DNA of 5,795 bases, from positions 1-5,795 of the forward strand of contig CADBUK010000175.1 in assembly GCA_902797915.1 (NCBI GenBank), written 5' to 3'. This document shows positions 1-5,489 of this stretch, in pieces; the first letter of the stretch is position 1; the number at the start of each line of letters is the position of its first letter. A program made the translations under genes and the position numbers. The notes under the pieces are model-generated. The model was not told the DNA's origin, searched no databases, and was given only the letters and a program-made list of their open reading frames with translations. This stretch comes from Oscillospiraceae bacterium (GTDB lineage: Bacteria > Bacillota > Clostridia > Oscillospirales > Acutalibacteraceae).

Positions 1-1
1 G

Positions 2-559
2 CACAGATATTTCACTGACACATCGGCACACACCTTATGGCTGCATTTTGACGGCAGTAATTCCCGTAAACTGTTTGAAGAAATCATCAACACAAAAGGC
101 AAAAAAATAAAATGCCCCGACTTTGTAAGCCGAAACATTTTTACCGTGATGAATGCAAACAGTGAAGCACAGCAATCAGAAGCAATTTTCAAAATGCTGA
201 TGCGTATGCTTGACACGCAGAGCTCTGCAAAAGAAGCAACACTCTCGTTAACAGAAGCCGCAAAGGAATATATAAAGCAGAACTATCAAAAAAGTTTAAG
301 CGTTTCACAAATCGCAAAGGCAGTTAACCTCAGTCCGTCCTATTTTTCAAGGATTTTTAAGGATAACACGGCGCTTTCACCCTACGATTATCTTTTATCT
401 GTTCGCCTTGATAAATCAAAGGAACTGTTGATAAATTCAAACCTACCCGACAGCGAAATTGCCTATCAGTGCGGTTTCAACAGCACACCAAATTTTATCT
501 GCTTTTTCAAAAAAGAAACAGGTATCTCGCCGCTGAAATTCCGAAAATTAGTTTTTTAA
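2..559 (+). CDS. AraC-family transcriptional regulator, 5' end outside window
   Basis: The frame is open from base 2, so the start codon lies upstream; 185 residues are visible. The first part (LWLHFDGSN, about residues 13-21) resembles the end of the N-terminal cupin-like sensing domain of AraC regulators. Residues about 82-183 form the C-terminal AraC DNA-binding domain with two helix-turn-helix units: LSVSQIAKAVNLSPSYFSRI (about 99-118), then IAYQCGFNSTPNFICFFKK (about 153-171), followed by the family's closing ETGISPLKFRK. The second unit is typical apart from NSTPNF, where SDQSYF-like sequence is usual. An internal GTG/ATG pair at 146-151 could be mistaken for the start but would cut off the sensing domain. 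Members sense a small molecule, often a sugar, and activate a nearby operon; the target here is not visible. A strong terminator follows about 60 nt downstream. Family certain, ligand unknown. Confidence 0.93.
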   Translation, partial: HRYFTDTSAHTLWLHFDGSNSRKLFEEIINTKGKKIKCPDFVSRNIFTVMNANSEAQQSEAIFKMLMRMLDTQSSAKEATLSLTEAAKEYIKQNYQKSLSVSQIAKAVNLSPSYFSRIFKDNTALSPYDYLLSVRLDKSKELLINSNLPDSEIAYQCGFNSTPNFICFFKKETGISPLKFRKLVF

Positions 560-619
560 TGAAGAATCTGACAAATCCAGATTTGTCGAGTTCATTATAT
601 CATACAACACAAGAAAAGT

Positions 620-654
620 ACAGCCACCGATGTTGCTCGGTGGCTGTGTGTTTT
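620..654. terminator. Rho-independent terminator, probably bidirectional
   Basis: CAGCCACCGA (621-630) and TCGGTGGCTG (637-646) form a perfect 10-bp stem around a 6-nt loop, and a further A-T pair closes it at 620/647. On the plus strand it is followed by TGTGTTTT, which suits termination of the AraC-family gene. On the minus strand the hairpin is followed by TACTTTTCTT, so it can also stop transcripts coming from the right. Confidence 0.85.
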
Positions 655-727
655 ATGCCGGAAAGTTGATTACATTATCACTCTTATCTGCATTCTCGAT
701 TATGGCTTTCATCTTGTCTGCGGCGTT
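653..727 (-). pseudogene. Short minus-strand coding tail, possible gene remnant
   Basis: Read on the minus strand, this frame gives 24 codons ending KSDNVINFPA and then TAA, which overlaps the T-run of the terminator at 620-654. The composition (KAIIENADKSDNVINFPA) looks protein-like, and the 'NVI-F-P' ending resembles the tails of many real proteins. There is an in-frame stop at 728-730 and no ribosome binding site before the internal ATG at 710-712, so this cannot be a normal gene. I read it as the last residues of a gene whose body was deleted, perhaps part of the same lost element as the relaxase remnant at 1279-1518. I do not recognise the family, and chance is possible. Confidence 0.2.
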
Positions 728-757
728 TCATCCCGAAATCCTCGGGATGAGATTTTT
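728..757 (+). terminator. Terminator-like hairpin
   Basis: CATCCCGA (729-736) pairs perfectly with TCGGGATG (742-749) around a 5-nt loop. T728-A750 and a G-T wobble extend the stem, and TTTTT follows at 753-757. No intact plus-strand gene ends just upstream, so it is either an orphan terminator from a deleted gene or the edge of an inserted piece. It sits directly against the stop (759-761) that precedes the possible hydrolase N-terminal fragment. Confidence 0.45.
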
Positions 758-770
758 CTGAAAACTGCCA

Positions 771-845
771 ATGACCATCTATGAAATTATTAGGTTAATT
801 CCGCAATTTCAATTTGCTTTGTCAAAATTTCAGGATACTGAATGA
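771..845 (+). pseudogene. Possible split N-terminal piece of the ATC-hydrolase-like gene
   Basis: This 24-codon frame begins MTIYEIIRLIPQF and ends in TGA at 843-845, overlapping the ATG of the next frame as ATGA. The amphipathic IYEIIRLIPQF pattern is what I would expect in the helix that precedes the conserved C-terminal half of ATC-hydrolase-family proteins, so a -1 shift at the overlap would join the two pieces. It has no clear ribosome binding site, and the frame is closed upstream by TGA at 759-761. The resemblance is from memory and weak. Confidence 0.3.
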
Positions 846-1195
846 TGACAAAGCCGATGAAATGGTTTTGCAGAATGGGCGGTAAAAGCAAGTTTTCCAA
901 AAAAGATATTGACGGTATGAAAAAGACCGCCGCACTCAAAGCTACCGACAGAAATTCCTATTCTTGGAATATGGATTTTTATCCGTATGACGACGGCAGC
1001 GGCTACGAAGCAAGGTTTTCAAGCTGCGGAATATGTAAGCTTATGAAGGAGTATGGCTTATATGAATTAACACCTGCCCTTTGTCATCTTGATTACACCA
1101 TGACAGATGCGAGCGGCACAGCGGAATTTGTAAGGAAATACACTCTCGCATCGGGCGGACCGTACTGCGATTGCGGATATAAAAAGAAGGTGTAA
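842..1195 (+). CDS. L-2-amino-thiazoline-4-carboxylate hydrolase family protein, C-terminal half
   Basis: The 117 residues match the C-terminal part of the ATC-hydrolase family (PF14196-type). The features are a cysteine-rich core CGICKLMKEYG (C62, C65), ELTPALCHLDYTM (C81), and a closing TLASGGPYCDCGY (C109, C111). The family name comes from bacterial enzymes that open the thiazoline ring on the way to L-cysteine, but most clostridial members have unknown substrates and often serve as accessory domains. Full-length proteins are usually around 200 residues or more (from memory), so the N-terminal half is missing. An in-frame TGA (839-841) sits directly before the ATG and no convincing ribosome binding site is present, so translation would depend on coupling to the short frame at 771-845. 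A terminator follows at 1239-1269. I think this is a truncated, possibly dead, gene; the family call is firmer than the claim that it is expressed. Confidence 0.65.
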   Translation: MMTKPMKWFCRMGGKSKFSKKDIDGMKKTAALKATDRNSYSWNMDFYPYDDGSGYEARFSSCGICKLMKEYGLYELTPALCHLDYTMTDASGTAEFVRKYTLASGGPYCDCGYKKKV

Positions 1196-1238
1196 AAAAG
1201 AGTAATGACAGAAAAAGCAAAATTAAAAGTGCATAAGA

Positions 1239-1269
1239 TAATCCCCGAGGAATCGGGGATTAATCTTTT
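1239..1269. terminator. Rho-independent terminator after the hydrolase fragment
   Basis: TAATCCCCGA (1239-1248) and TCGGGGATTA (1253-1262) make a perfect 10-bp stem with a GGAA loop, followed by ATCTTTT. It lies between the plus-strand hydrolase fragment and the minus-strand relaxase remnant. The minus-strand side is only moderately T-rich, so function in the plus direction is better supported. Confidence 0.75.
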
Positions 1270-1278
1270 CAAGGGCTT

Positions 1279-1518
1279 TTAAGTTGTTCTGTGTAAAGAT
1301 TTTGCACGGGTATGGTTGTCTTTCAGTTCTTCACGGATATCGGTTTGCAGTTTGAATAATTTGTACTGCTCGTAGCGGAATATATCATTAGCGAAAGCGC
1401 TTTTCATTTTTTCATAACCCTTCTTGGTAATGTATCCGTTACCGTTGGCTGAATAAACCATAAGGTGTATGTGCGGATGGTGCTTTGTGTTATGAAAAGC
1501 GGCGAACCCTTCAAAAAT
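1279..1518 (-). pseudogene. MobP-type relaxase remnant (mobile-element debris)
   Basis: The minus-strand frame bounded by TAG (1519-1521) and TAA (1279-1281) encodes 79 residues: FAAFHNTKHHPHIHLMVYS near its start, then GYITKKGYEKMKSAFANDIF and QTDIREELK. Relaxases of the MobP type, carried by conjugative and mobilizable elements of Firmicutes, nick the transfer origin. Their metal-binding motif is HxPHxHxxxxS, followed by the [FY][LM]TK.G...[IM]+SAFA..IF stretch seen here. The three-histidine motif is intact, but the N-terminal segment with the catalytic tyrosine and the rest of the long C-terminal region are absent, so this is a central scrap of a protein normally several hundred residues long. 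An internal ATG (1459-1461) would exclude the histidine motif and is not a real start. The fragment implies that an integrative element once lay here, oriented leftward, and was mostly lost. Confidence 0.85.
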
Positions 1519-1539
1519 CTACATCATTCAAAAAATGAT

Positions 1540-1567
1540 TTGTAATTTATTTTCGGTGTGGTATAAT
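1540..1567 (+). promoter_or_regulatory. Candidate basal promoter upstream of the kinase operon
   Basis: TTGTAA (1540-1545), a 16-nt spacer and a perfect TATAAT (1562-1567) preceded by TGG form an extended -10 promoter of the vegetative sigma-A type. A transcript would start near 1574 and read through the repeat operator into the kinase gene. It could supply basal regulator levels independent of the autoregulated promoter at 1621-1656. It could equally be a relic of the mobile element. Confidence 0.5.
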
Positions 1568-1620
1568 GCAGGGCAGTCTATCACAAGCCGATTACAAATA
1601 ATTCTTACCTAAAAAAGCGA

Positions 1621-1656
1621 TTTGTTGGACATTTGTTGGATACAATGCTATACTAT
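1621..1656 (+). promoter_or_regulatory. Tandem 11-bp repeat operator and -10 of the kinase/regulator operon
   Basis: TTTGTTGGACA (1621-1631) is followed immediately by TTTGTTGGATA (1632-1642), two direct copies in phase with one DNA turn. Eight nucleotides later comes TACTAT (1651-1656), a weak -10. There is no recognisable -35 hexamer, as expected for an activator-dependent promoter. Start of transcription near 1663 would give a leader of about 24 nt to the ATG at 1687. The same arrangement occurs at 5325-5360 and, with one copy, at 3748-3772. I infer that the response regulator encoded downstream binds here and regulates its own operon. Confidence 0.6.
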
Positions 1657-1672
1657 AGATATAGTAATCTAA

Positions 1673-1678
1673 AAAGGA
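1673..1678 (+). promoter_or_regulatory. Ribosome binding site that fixes the kinase start
   Basis: AAAGGA lies 8 nt before the ATG at 1687. The longer reading of this frame begins with TTG at 1633, inside the repeat operator and upstream of the inferred -10, so those 18 extra codons would not be on the main transcript. The start at 1687 is therefore preferred. Confidence 0.8.
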
Positions 1679-1686
1679 CTAATTGT

Positions 1687-2931
1687 ATGACTGAATACAT
1701 TATTTTAATCCCTCTTGCAACTTTGATATTAGGCTTAGCGCCTATTGTGGCACGTGACAACTATCTTAATAAAAATCAAAAGAACATCATGTTTGCAATC
1801 GTCGGTCTTATCGGAGTGCTGGTGCTTCAAAACGTTGCTGATTATTTACTTCAAACGGTAATATTTGCACCGTATATAAGAACGCTTGTAAGTATATTCG
1901 GCTACGTTGTTCGACCTGTCATTATTGTTCTGTTCTGCAAGTTAGTAAAACCAAATGGTAAAAATGCTTTCGCATGGGTTATGGTCGCAGTAAATGCAGC
2001 CGTGTATCTTACGGCAACATTTTCGCACTTTGCTTTTTATATTGATGAAAACAACCATTTTCATGGCGGTGTATTCTATTTCAGTAAAACCGCTTTCGTC
2101 GTCAGCTTTGCATTGCTTTTTTATTTGATTTATTGCACGGTCAGTGAATATCGCAAGAAAAAGACGTGGATTTGGATAACGATTGTTAATATTTTATTGA
2201 TTATCATTGCGTCGATTCTTGACATATCGCCTGCTTACGTTGATTTTCCAGTAAGCTATGTTACTATTTTTGCTGTTTGCTGCAGCCTTTTCTATTATAT
2301 TTGGCTGCACCTTGAATTTGTTAAAGAGCACGAAAACGCGCTCAAAGCAGAGCAACGAATTAAAATAATGATGTCGCAGATTCAGCCGCATTTTCTTTAT
2401 AATACACTCACTACAATTCAATCGCTTTGCATTACCGACCCCGATAAAGCGGCGAGGGTAACGGAGCAGTTCGGAACGTATTTAAGGCGCAATCTTGATT
2501 CATTGAACGATACGGATTTAATTCCGCTTAACAAAGAACTTGAACACACAAAAGTATACGCAGAAATTGAAATGGTGCGTTTTCCTAAAATCTCGGTTGA
2601 GTATGACATTCAGGCGGAGGACTTTTTTCTTCCTGCGCTGACTATTCAGCCGCTTGTTGAAAATGCCATCCGCCATGGTGTACGTAGCCGTGAACACGGC
2701 TTGGTAAACATCGCCACAAGAGAGGACAACGGAATTTATATAGTAATTATCAGTGATAACGGGATAGGCTTTAAGGCGGATAATGCCGACAGTACAGAAG
2801 GCAGCCATATCGGTATTGCAAACGTAAAAGAGAGAATAAGCACAATGTGCAAAGGAACGCTGGATATTGACAGCCGTATTGACGAAGGAACAACAATCAC
2901 GATAACCATTCCTAAAGAGGAGAAAATATGA
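1687..2931 (+). CDS. Seven-helix membrane sensor histidine kinase, LytS/YehU-like
   Basis: A 414-residue kinase. Residues 1-206 hold about seven hydrophobic segments (roughly 3-21, 33-55, 66-86, 93-113, 130-152, 160-180, 189-206) with no large extracellular domain, so the signal is probably sensed in or at the membrane. A short helical linker (about 207-228) leads to the His_kinase motif QIQPHFLYN, with H235 as the likely phosphorylated residue. The ATPase domain follows, with the N-box QPLVENAIRHG (N326), the G1 box DNGIGF (357-362) and HIGIANV (374-380). These are hallmarks of the LytS/YehU class, which autophosphorylates and passes phosphate to a partner regulator. Its last codons overlap the regulator gene as ATGA, so the two are co-translated partners. 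The signal is unknown; the wall enzyme and surface protein nearby suggest an envelope cue. Confidence 0.95.
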   Translation: MTEYIILIPLATLILGLAPIVARDNYLNKNQKNIMFAIVGLIGVLVLQNVADYLLQTVIFAPYIRTLVSIFGYVVRPVIIVLFCKLVKPNGKNAFAWVMVAVNAAVYLTATFSHFAFYIDENNHFHGGVFYFSKTAFVVSFALLFYLIYCTVSEYRKKKTWIWITIVNILLIIIASILDISPAYVDFPVSYVTIFAVCCSLFYYIWLHLEFVKEHENALKAEQRIKIMMSQIQPHFLYNTLTTIQSLCITDPDKAARVTEQFGTYLRRNLDSLNDTDLIPLNKELEHTKVYAEIEMVRFPKISVEYDIQAEDFFLPALTIQPLVENAIRHGVRSREHGLVNIATREDNGIYIVIISDNGIGFKADNADSTEGSHIGIANVKERISTMCKGTLDIDSRIDEGTTITITIPKEEKI

Positions 2932-3728
2932 GAGTAATTTGCGTAGATGACGAACAGTTAGTACTTAACTTGGTTGTGTATCTTTGTGAACAGTTACCTG
3001 AGATTGACGAGGTTAAGGGTTTTACAGAGTCAAAAGAAGCTCTTGAATGGCTGCAAACCAATAAAGCCGACCTTGCTATTCTTGATATTGATATGCCCGT
3101 CATTGACGGAATAAGTCTTGCCATAAGAATTAAGCGGGAGCAACCGACTGTTTCGGTTATATTTTTGACAGGCTATTCAAAATACGCTGTGGAAGCGTTT
3201 AAAATGCACGCGCAGGGTTATTTGTTGAAGCCTGTTAATAAGGAAATGCTGCAAGCGGAAATCAGATATGCTATGTCCTCAAAGGCAGTGCCTAAGGAAA
3301 CAAAAATATACGTAAAGACCTTTGGCGAGTTTGAAATATTTGTTGACGGCAAGCCCGTGCATTTTGCCCGTTCAAAGTCTAAAGAACTGCTTGCTTTTCT
3401 AATAGACGCCAATGGAGCAAACGTATCAAGGGCAACTGCGTTTTCAGCACTGTATGAGGATATACCCTATGACAGAAAAATGCAAAAGCAGTTTGACGTC
3501 ATTGTGCGCAGTCTCAGGGAGTCACTTAATGCAAGCGGTGCCGGAGAAATATTTGAAATAAAATCGGGTATGATGCGTCTCAATACAGATTTATTTGATT
3601 GTGATTTATACCGTTTACTAAACGGCAACGTAGACGCAATTAATGAATTTCGCGGGGAATATATGAACGCTTATTCGTGGGCTAACATTACAGAGGCAAG
3701 CATTACAACTAAGTACGGAAAAGAATAA
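2928..3728 (+). CDS. Response regulator, receiver plus SARP-like winged helix (SAPR family)
   Basis: 266 residues. Residues 1-115 form a receiver domain with acidic residues D7/D8, probable phospho-acceptor D53 in ILDIDMP, T81, and K101 in GYLLKP. After a short linker, residues about 127-219 (from KIYVKTFGEFEIFVDGKPV through the FEIKSGMMRLNTD hairpin) look like the OmpR/SARP-type winged helix. Residues 220-266 (DLFDCDLYRLL, then FRGEYMNAYSW) correspond only to the beginning of a BTAD helical domain, so the BTAD is short or absent, as I recall for other clostridial members. The ATG overlaps the kinase stop by 4 nt and has AGAGGAGA before it. The protein is the natural candidate to bind the TGTTGGA repeats in front of its own operon, the transpeptidase and the surface protein. 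No terminator hairpin follows, so transcription may continue into the transpeptidase gene. Confidence 0.95.
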   Translation: MRVICVDDEQLVLNLVVYLCEQLPEIDEVKGFTESKEALEWLQTNKADLAILDIDMPVIDGISLAIRIKREQPTVSVIFLTGYSKYAVEAFKMHAQGYLLKPVNKEMLQAEIRYAMSSKAVPKETKIYVKTFGEFEIFVDGKPVHFARSKSKELLAFLIDANGANVSRATAFSALYEDIPYDRKMQKQFDVIVRSLRESLNASGAGEIFEIKSGMMRLNTDLFDCDLYRLLNGNVDAINEFRGEYMNAYSWANITEASITTKYGKE

Positions 3729-3747
3729 AGATTTAAAACTATATCAT

Positions 3748-3772
3748 TTTGTTGGACACAACAATTTATAAT
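3748..3772 (+). promoter_or_regulatory. Single-copy repeat operator and -10 of the transpeptidase operon
   Basis: TTTGTTGGACA (3748-3758) is followed after exactly 8 nt by a perfect TATAAT (3767-3772). The 11 bases upstream (3737-3747) do not match, so only the promoter-proximal copy is kept. Its core also lies in an inverted repeat, TTGTTG-GACA-CAACAA (3749-3764). There is no good -35 at the usual distance. The start point would be near 3779, giving a leader of about 25 nt before the AAGGAG ribosome binding site (3790-3795). Confidence 0.6.
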
Positions 3773-3803
3773 ATAAAAAATCAATAAAAAAGGAGTATCT
3801 ATT

Positions 3804-4574
3804 ATGAGCAAAAAAGTAAAAACAGTGATAGCCGTTATGGTAGCCGTTATTGTAGTCCTTGCGGGCTCGCTGGTTTACGTCAGCACGGACTCGCAAAAGA
3901 AGATTGCAGTGGCTAACGCAAAGTATCAGGACGTAGTGGATAACTACAAGTTGTACAAGAACATTATCTCTCAGGACGAGGTTGAGCAGACCCTGTTTGG
4001 TCAGCCTATTTCAACCGAGCGTGACGGCGAGTACAGAATCGGTATTAAAACCGCTATTGACGGCGATTACCATGCTGAGCTCACCGTTTATCAGGCAAAG
4101 GGCGGCAAGTATGAAAAGCAATTCACCTGCGAAGCGCTCGTTGGTAAAAATGGTCCCGGTAAGCAGTCCGAGGGCGATACAAAAACTCCGCTCGGCACTT
4201 GGGAAGTAGGCGAGGCTTACGGCATTAAGGACGACCCCGGCAGCAAAATTCCGTTTACCAAGGTTACGGACGATATGTACTGGTGTGCAACCGGCTCAAA
4301 CGGCAAAAAGTACAACACTCTGCTTAATAAAAAAGATGACCCTGATAACGATTATTCCGAGGATGAGCACCTTATGGATTACCCGATAAGATATGCTTAT
4401 TTCCTTGATATGGGCTACAACAAGACAGGCGCGCCGTATGCAGGCAACGCAATTTTCCTTCACTGCTGGAAAGAGCCTGATTATCCTACGGGCGGCTGTG
4501 TTGCAGTATCTGAAGAAGATATGGTAAAAATCCTTCAGACAATTACTCCCGGCACAACGGTAACGGTTTATTAA
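3804..4574 (+). CDS. L,D-transpeptidase, YkuD family, membrane-anchored or secreted
   Basis: 256 residues. Lysines at the N terminus followed by a hydrophobic stretch (about 7-27) form a signal peptide or signal anchor; no lipobox cysteine is present, so an outward-facing anchor is likely. Residues about 75-256 match the YkuD catalytic fold. GKNGPGKQSEGDTKTPLGTW (114-133) is the typical 'GDxxTPxG' region, and FLHCW plus PTGGCVAV carry catalytic H220 and C232 (the S/T-x-G-C motif is TGGC). These enzymes cross-link wall peptides through meso-diaminopimelate (3-3 bonds) or attach proteins to the wall, and they resist most penicillins. YRIGIKTAIDGDYHAELTVY before the core may be a short accessory strand region. 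AAGGAG lies 8 nt before the ATG. It is co-transcribed with the flavin reductase, with 1 nt between the genes, and inferred to be controlled by the upstream two-component system. Confidence 0.9.
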   Translation: MSKKVKTVIAVMVAVIVVLAGSLVYVSTDSQKKIAVANAKYQDVVDNYKLYKNIISQDEVEQTLFGQPISTERDGEYRIGIKTAIDGDYHAELTVYQAKGGKYEKQFTCEALVGKNGPGKQSEGDTKTPLGTWEVGEAYGIKDDPGSKIPFTKVTDDMYWCATGSNGKKYNTLLNKKDDPDNDYSEDEHLMDYPIRYAYFLDMGYNKTGAPYAGNAIFLHCWKEPDYPTGGCVAVSEEDMVKILQTITPGTTVTVY

Positions 4575-4575
4575 T

Positions 4576-5154
4576 ATGAAAAAAGTTTTATTAGTCAGTG
4601 CCTGCGCAAGACCTGATTCAAGGACTTATGCGCTTGCAAAGAAAGCGGCAAGCCTCATGAATGCAGATTACAACGTTATTCATTTGTATAACGAAAATCT
4701 ACAGCCTCTTGATTATTACAACCTTTCAAAGCGGGAAGGATTTATTCAGCAAAACGATTTCAGCGATGATATGTTCCGCTTTGCTAAGGAATTTGCCGAG
4801 GCAAATGAAATAGTCATTGCCGCGCCATACTGGGATTTATCCTTCCCGTCTATTATAAAATGCTTTTTTGAGGCGGTTTGTGTTAACGGTATTACGTTCA
4901 AATACGGAGAAAACGGGAACGTAATCCCTCTTTGCAAATGCAAAAGATTACTGTATGTTACTACCGCAGGCGGATATATAGGCGAAAACAATCACGGCTA
5001 TGAATACATTAAGGCGCTTTGCCATAACCTTTTGGGGATTGAAAGCATGGCTTGTATTTCCGCCGAAGGACTGGATATTATCGGCAATAATATTGAGGAA
5101 ATCCTCATTAATGCCGAAAAAAATATAAAAAACCTAATTAAAAAAGGAGAATAA
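4576..5154 (+). CDS. NAD(P)H-dependent FMN oxidoreductase, flavodoxin-2/azoreductase-like
   Basis: 192 residues with the flavodoxin-like fold of the azoreductase/quinone reductase group. The first strand and phosphate loop is KKVLLVSACARPDSRTYALA (2-21). The second flavin contact is IVIAAPYWDLSFPSIIKCFFE (about 80-100), and VNGITFKY (about 104-111) and the TTAGGYIG loop (about 130-137) complete the site. Such enzymes move electrons from NAD(P)H through FMN to quinones, azo or nitro compounds; the substrate cannot be told from sequence. The usual loop proline/glycine (GSPRP) is replaced by SACARP. It is cytoplasmic, with no signal sequence. It starts 1 nt after the transpeptidase stop and has no clear ribosome binding site, so it probably depends on translational coupling. 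It ends at a strong terminator. Why a redox enzyme is tied to a wall cross-linker is not evident. Confidence 0.88.
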   Translation: MKKVLLVSACARPDSRTYALAKKAASLMNADYNVIHLYNENLQPLDYYNLSKREGFIQQNDFSDDMFRFAKEFAEANEIVIAAPYWDLSFPSIIKCFFEAVCVNGITFKYGENGNVIPLCKCKRLLYVTTAGGYIGENNHGYEYIKALCHNLLGIESMACISAEGLDIIGNNIEEILINAEKNIKNLIKKGE

Positions 5155-5175
5155 TAACGCTTCATTCATAAGACT

Positions 5176-5211
5176 AAAATACCGAACAGGATTTGCCTGT
5201 TCGGTATTTTT
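5176..5211. terminator. Strong Rho-independent terminator of the transpeptidase-reductase operon
   Basis: AAAATACCGAACAGG (5176-5190) and CCTGTTCGGTATTTT (5196-5210) form a perfect 15-bp stem with a 5-nt loop, ending in a TTTTT run. The A-run on the left arm makes it symmetrical, so it may work in both directions. From here to the operator at 5325 I see no convincing gene; short frames at 5227-5286 have no ribosome binding site. Confidence 0.93.
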
Positions 5212-5324
5212 GTATCAGCAGATTAAATGAGTACAAGGAAGGCAAATCCGTCGTTTGTTACGGCTATTCGTGCAAAAGAAAGATAAATAAATAAAAAAAT
5301 ATTATTTTTAAAAATAAGCCGTTT

Positions 5325-5360
5325 TTTGTTGGACATCTGTTGGACGCTATATTTTATAAT
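5325..5360 (+). promoter_or_regulatory. Tandem 11-bp repeat operator and -10 before the surface protein gene
   Basis: TTTGTTGGACA (5325-5335) is followed directly by TCTGTTGGACG (5336-5346), again with an 11-bp period. Exactly 8 nt later comes a perfect TATAAT (5355-5360). No -35 hexamer is evident. The transcript would start near 5367, leaving a leader of about 120 nt before the ATG at 5490, much longer than at the other two sites. Confidence 0.6.
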
Positions 5361-5438
5361 TATTTATTAACAGTAATTATATATAGAACTTAAAACTATT
5401 GATATGTGTTTTATGTCACCGTTTTGTTACCCGCATTA

Positions 5439-5447
5439 TGCTACAAT
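5439..5447 (+). promoter_or_regulatory. Possible second, extended -10 promoter for the surface protein
   Basis: TGCTACAAT matches an extended -10 element (TGn plus TACAAT at 5442-5447). The bases where a -35 would sit are not convincing. A start near 5454 would give a 36-nt leader, more typical than the 120-nt leader from the repeat-operator promoter. Confidence 0.3.
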
Positions 5448-5489
5448 GCAAAACGTACTATGAAAGTTTTACAGAAATGAGGGCAAATT

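Noticed and set aside
570..587. GACAAAT / ATTTGTC hairpin after the AraC stop
   Set aside because: A 7-bp AT-rich stem without a following T-run; the stronger terminator lies 33 nt downstream.
469..669. 66-codon plus-strand frame overlapping the AraC gene end
   Set aside because: It begins inside the second helix-turn-helix in another frame and runs through the terminator hairpin; not a gene.
1633..1686. N-terminal extension of the kinase from TTG 1633
   Set aside because: It overlaps the repeat operator and -10, has no ribosome binding site, and the ATG at 1687 has AAAGGA at 8 nt.
2194..2808. Three minus-strand open frames inside the kinase gene
   Set aside because: They overlap a well-conserved kinase coding frame, show no recognisable domains and have no ribosome binding sites; they are shadow frames.
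5227..5286. 19-codon frame between the terminator and the surface-protein operator
   Set aside because: No ribosome binding site, no recognisable sequence, and a different frame in the same stretch looks equally protein-like.
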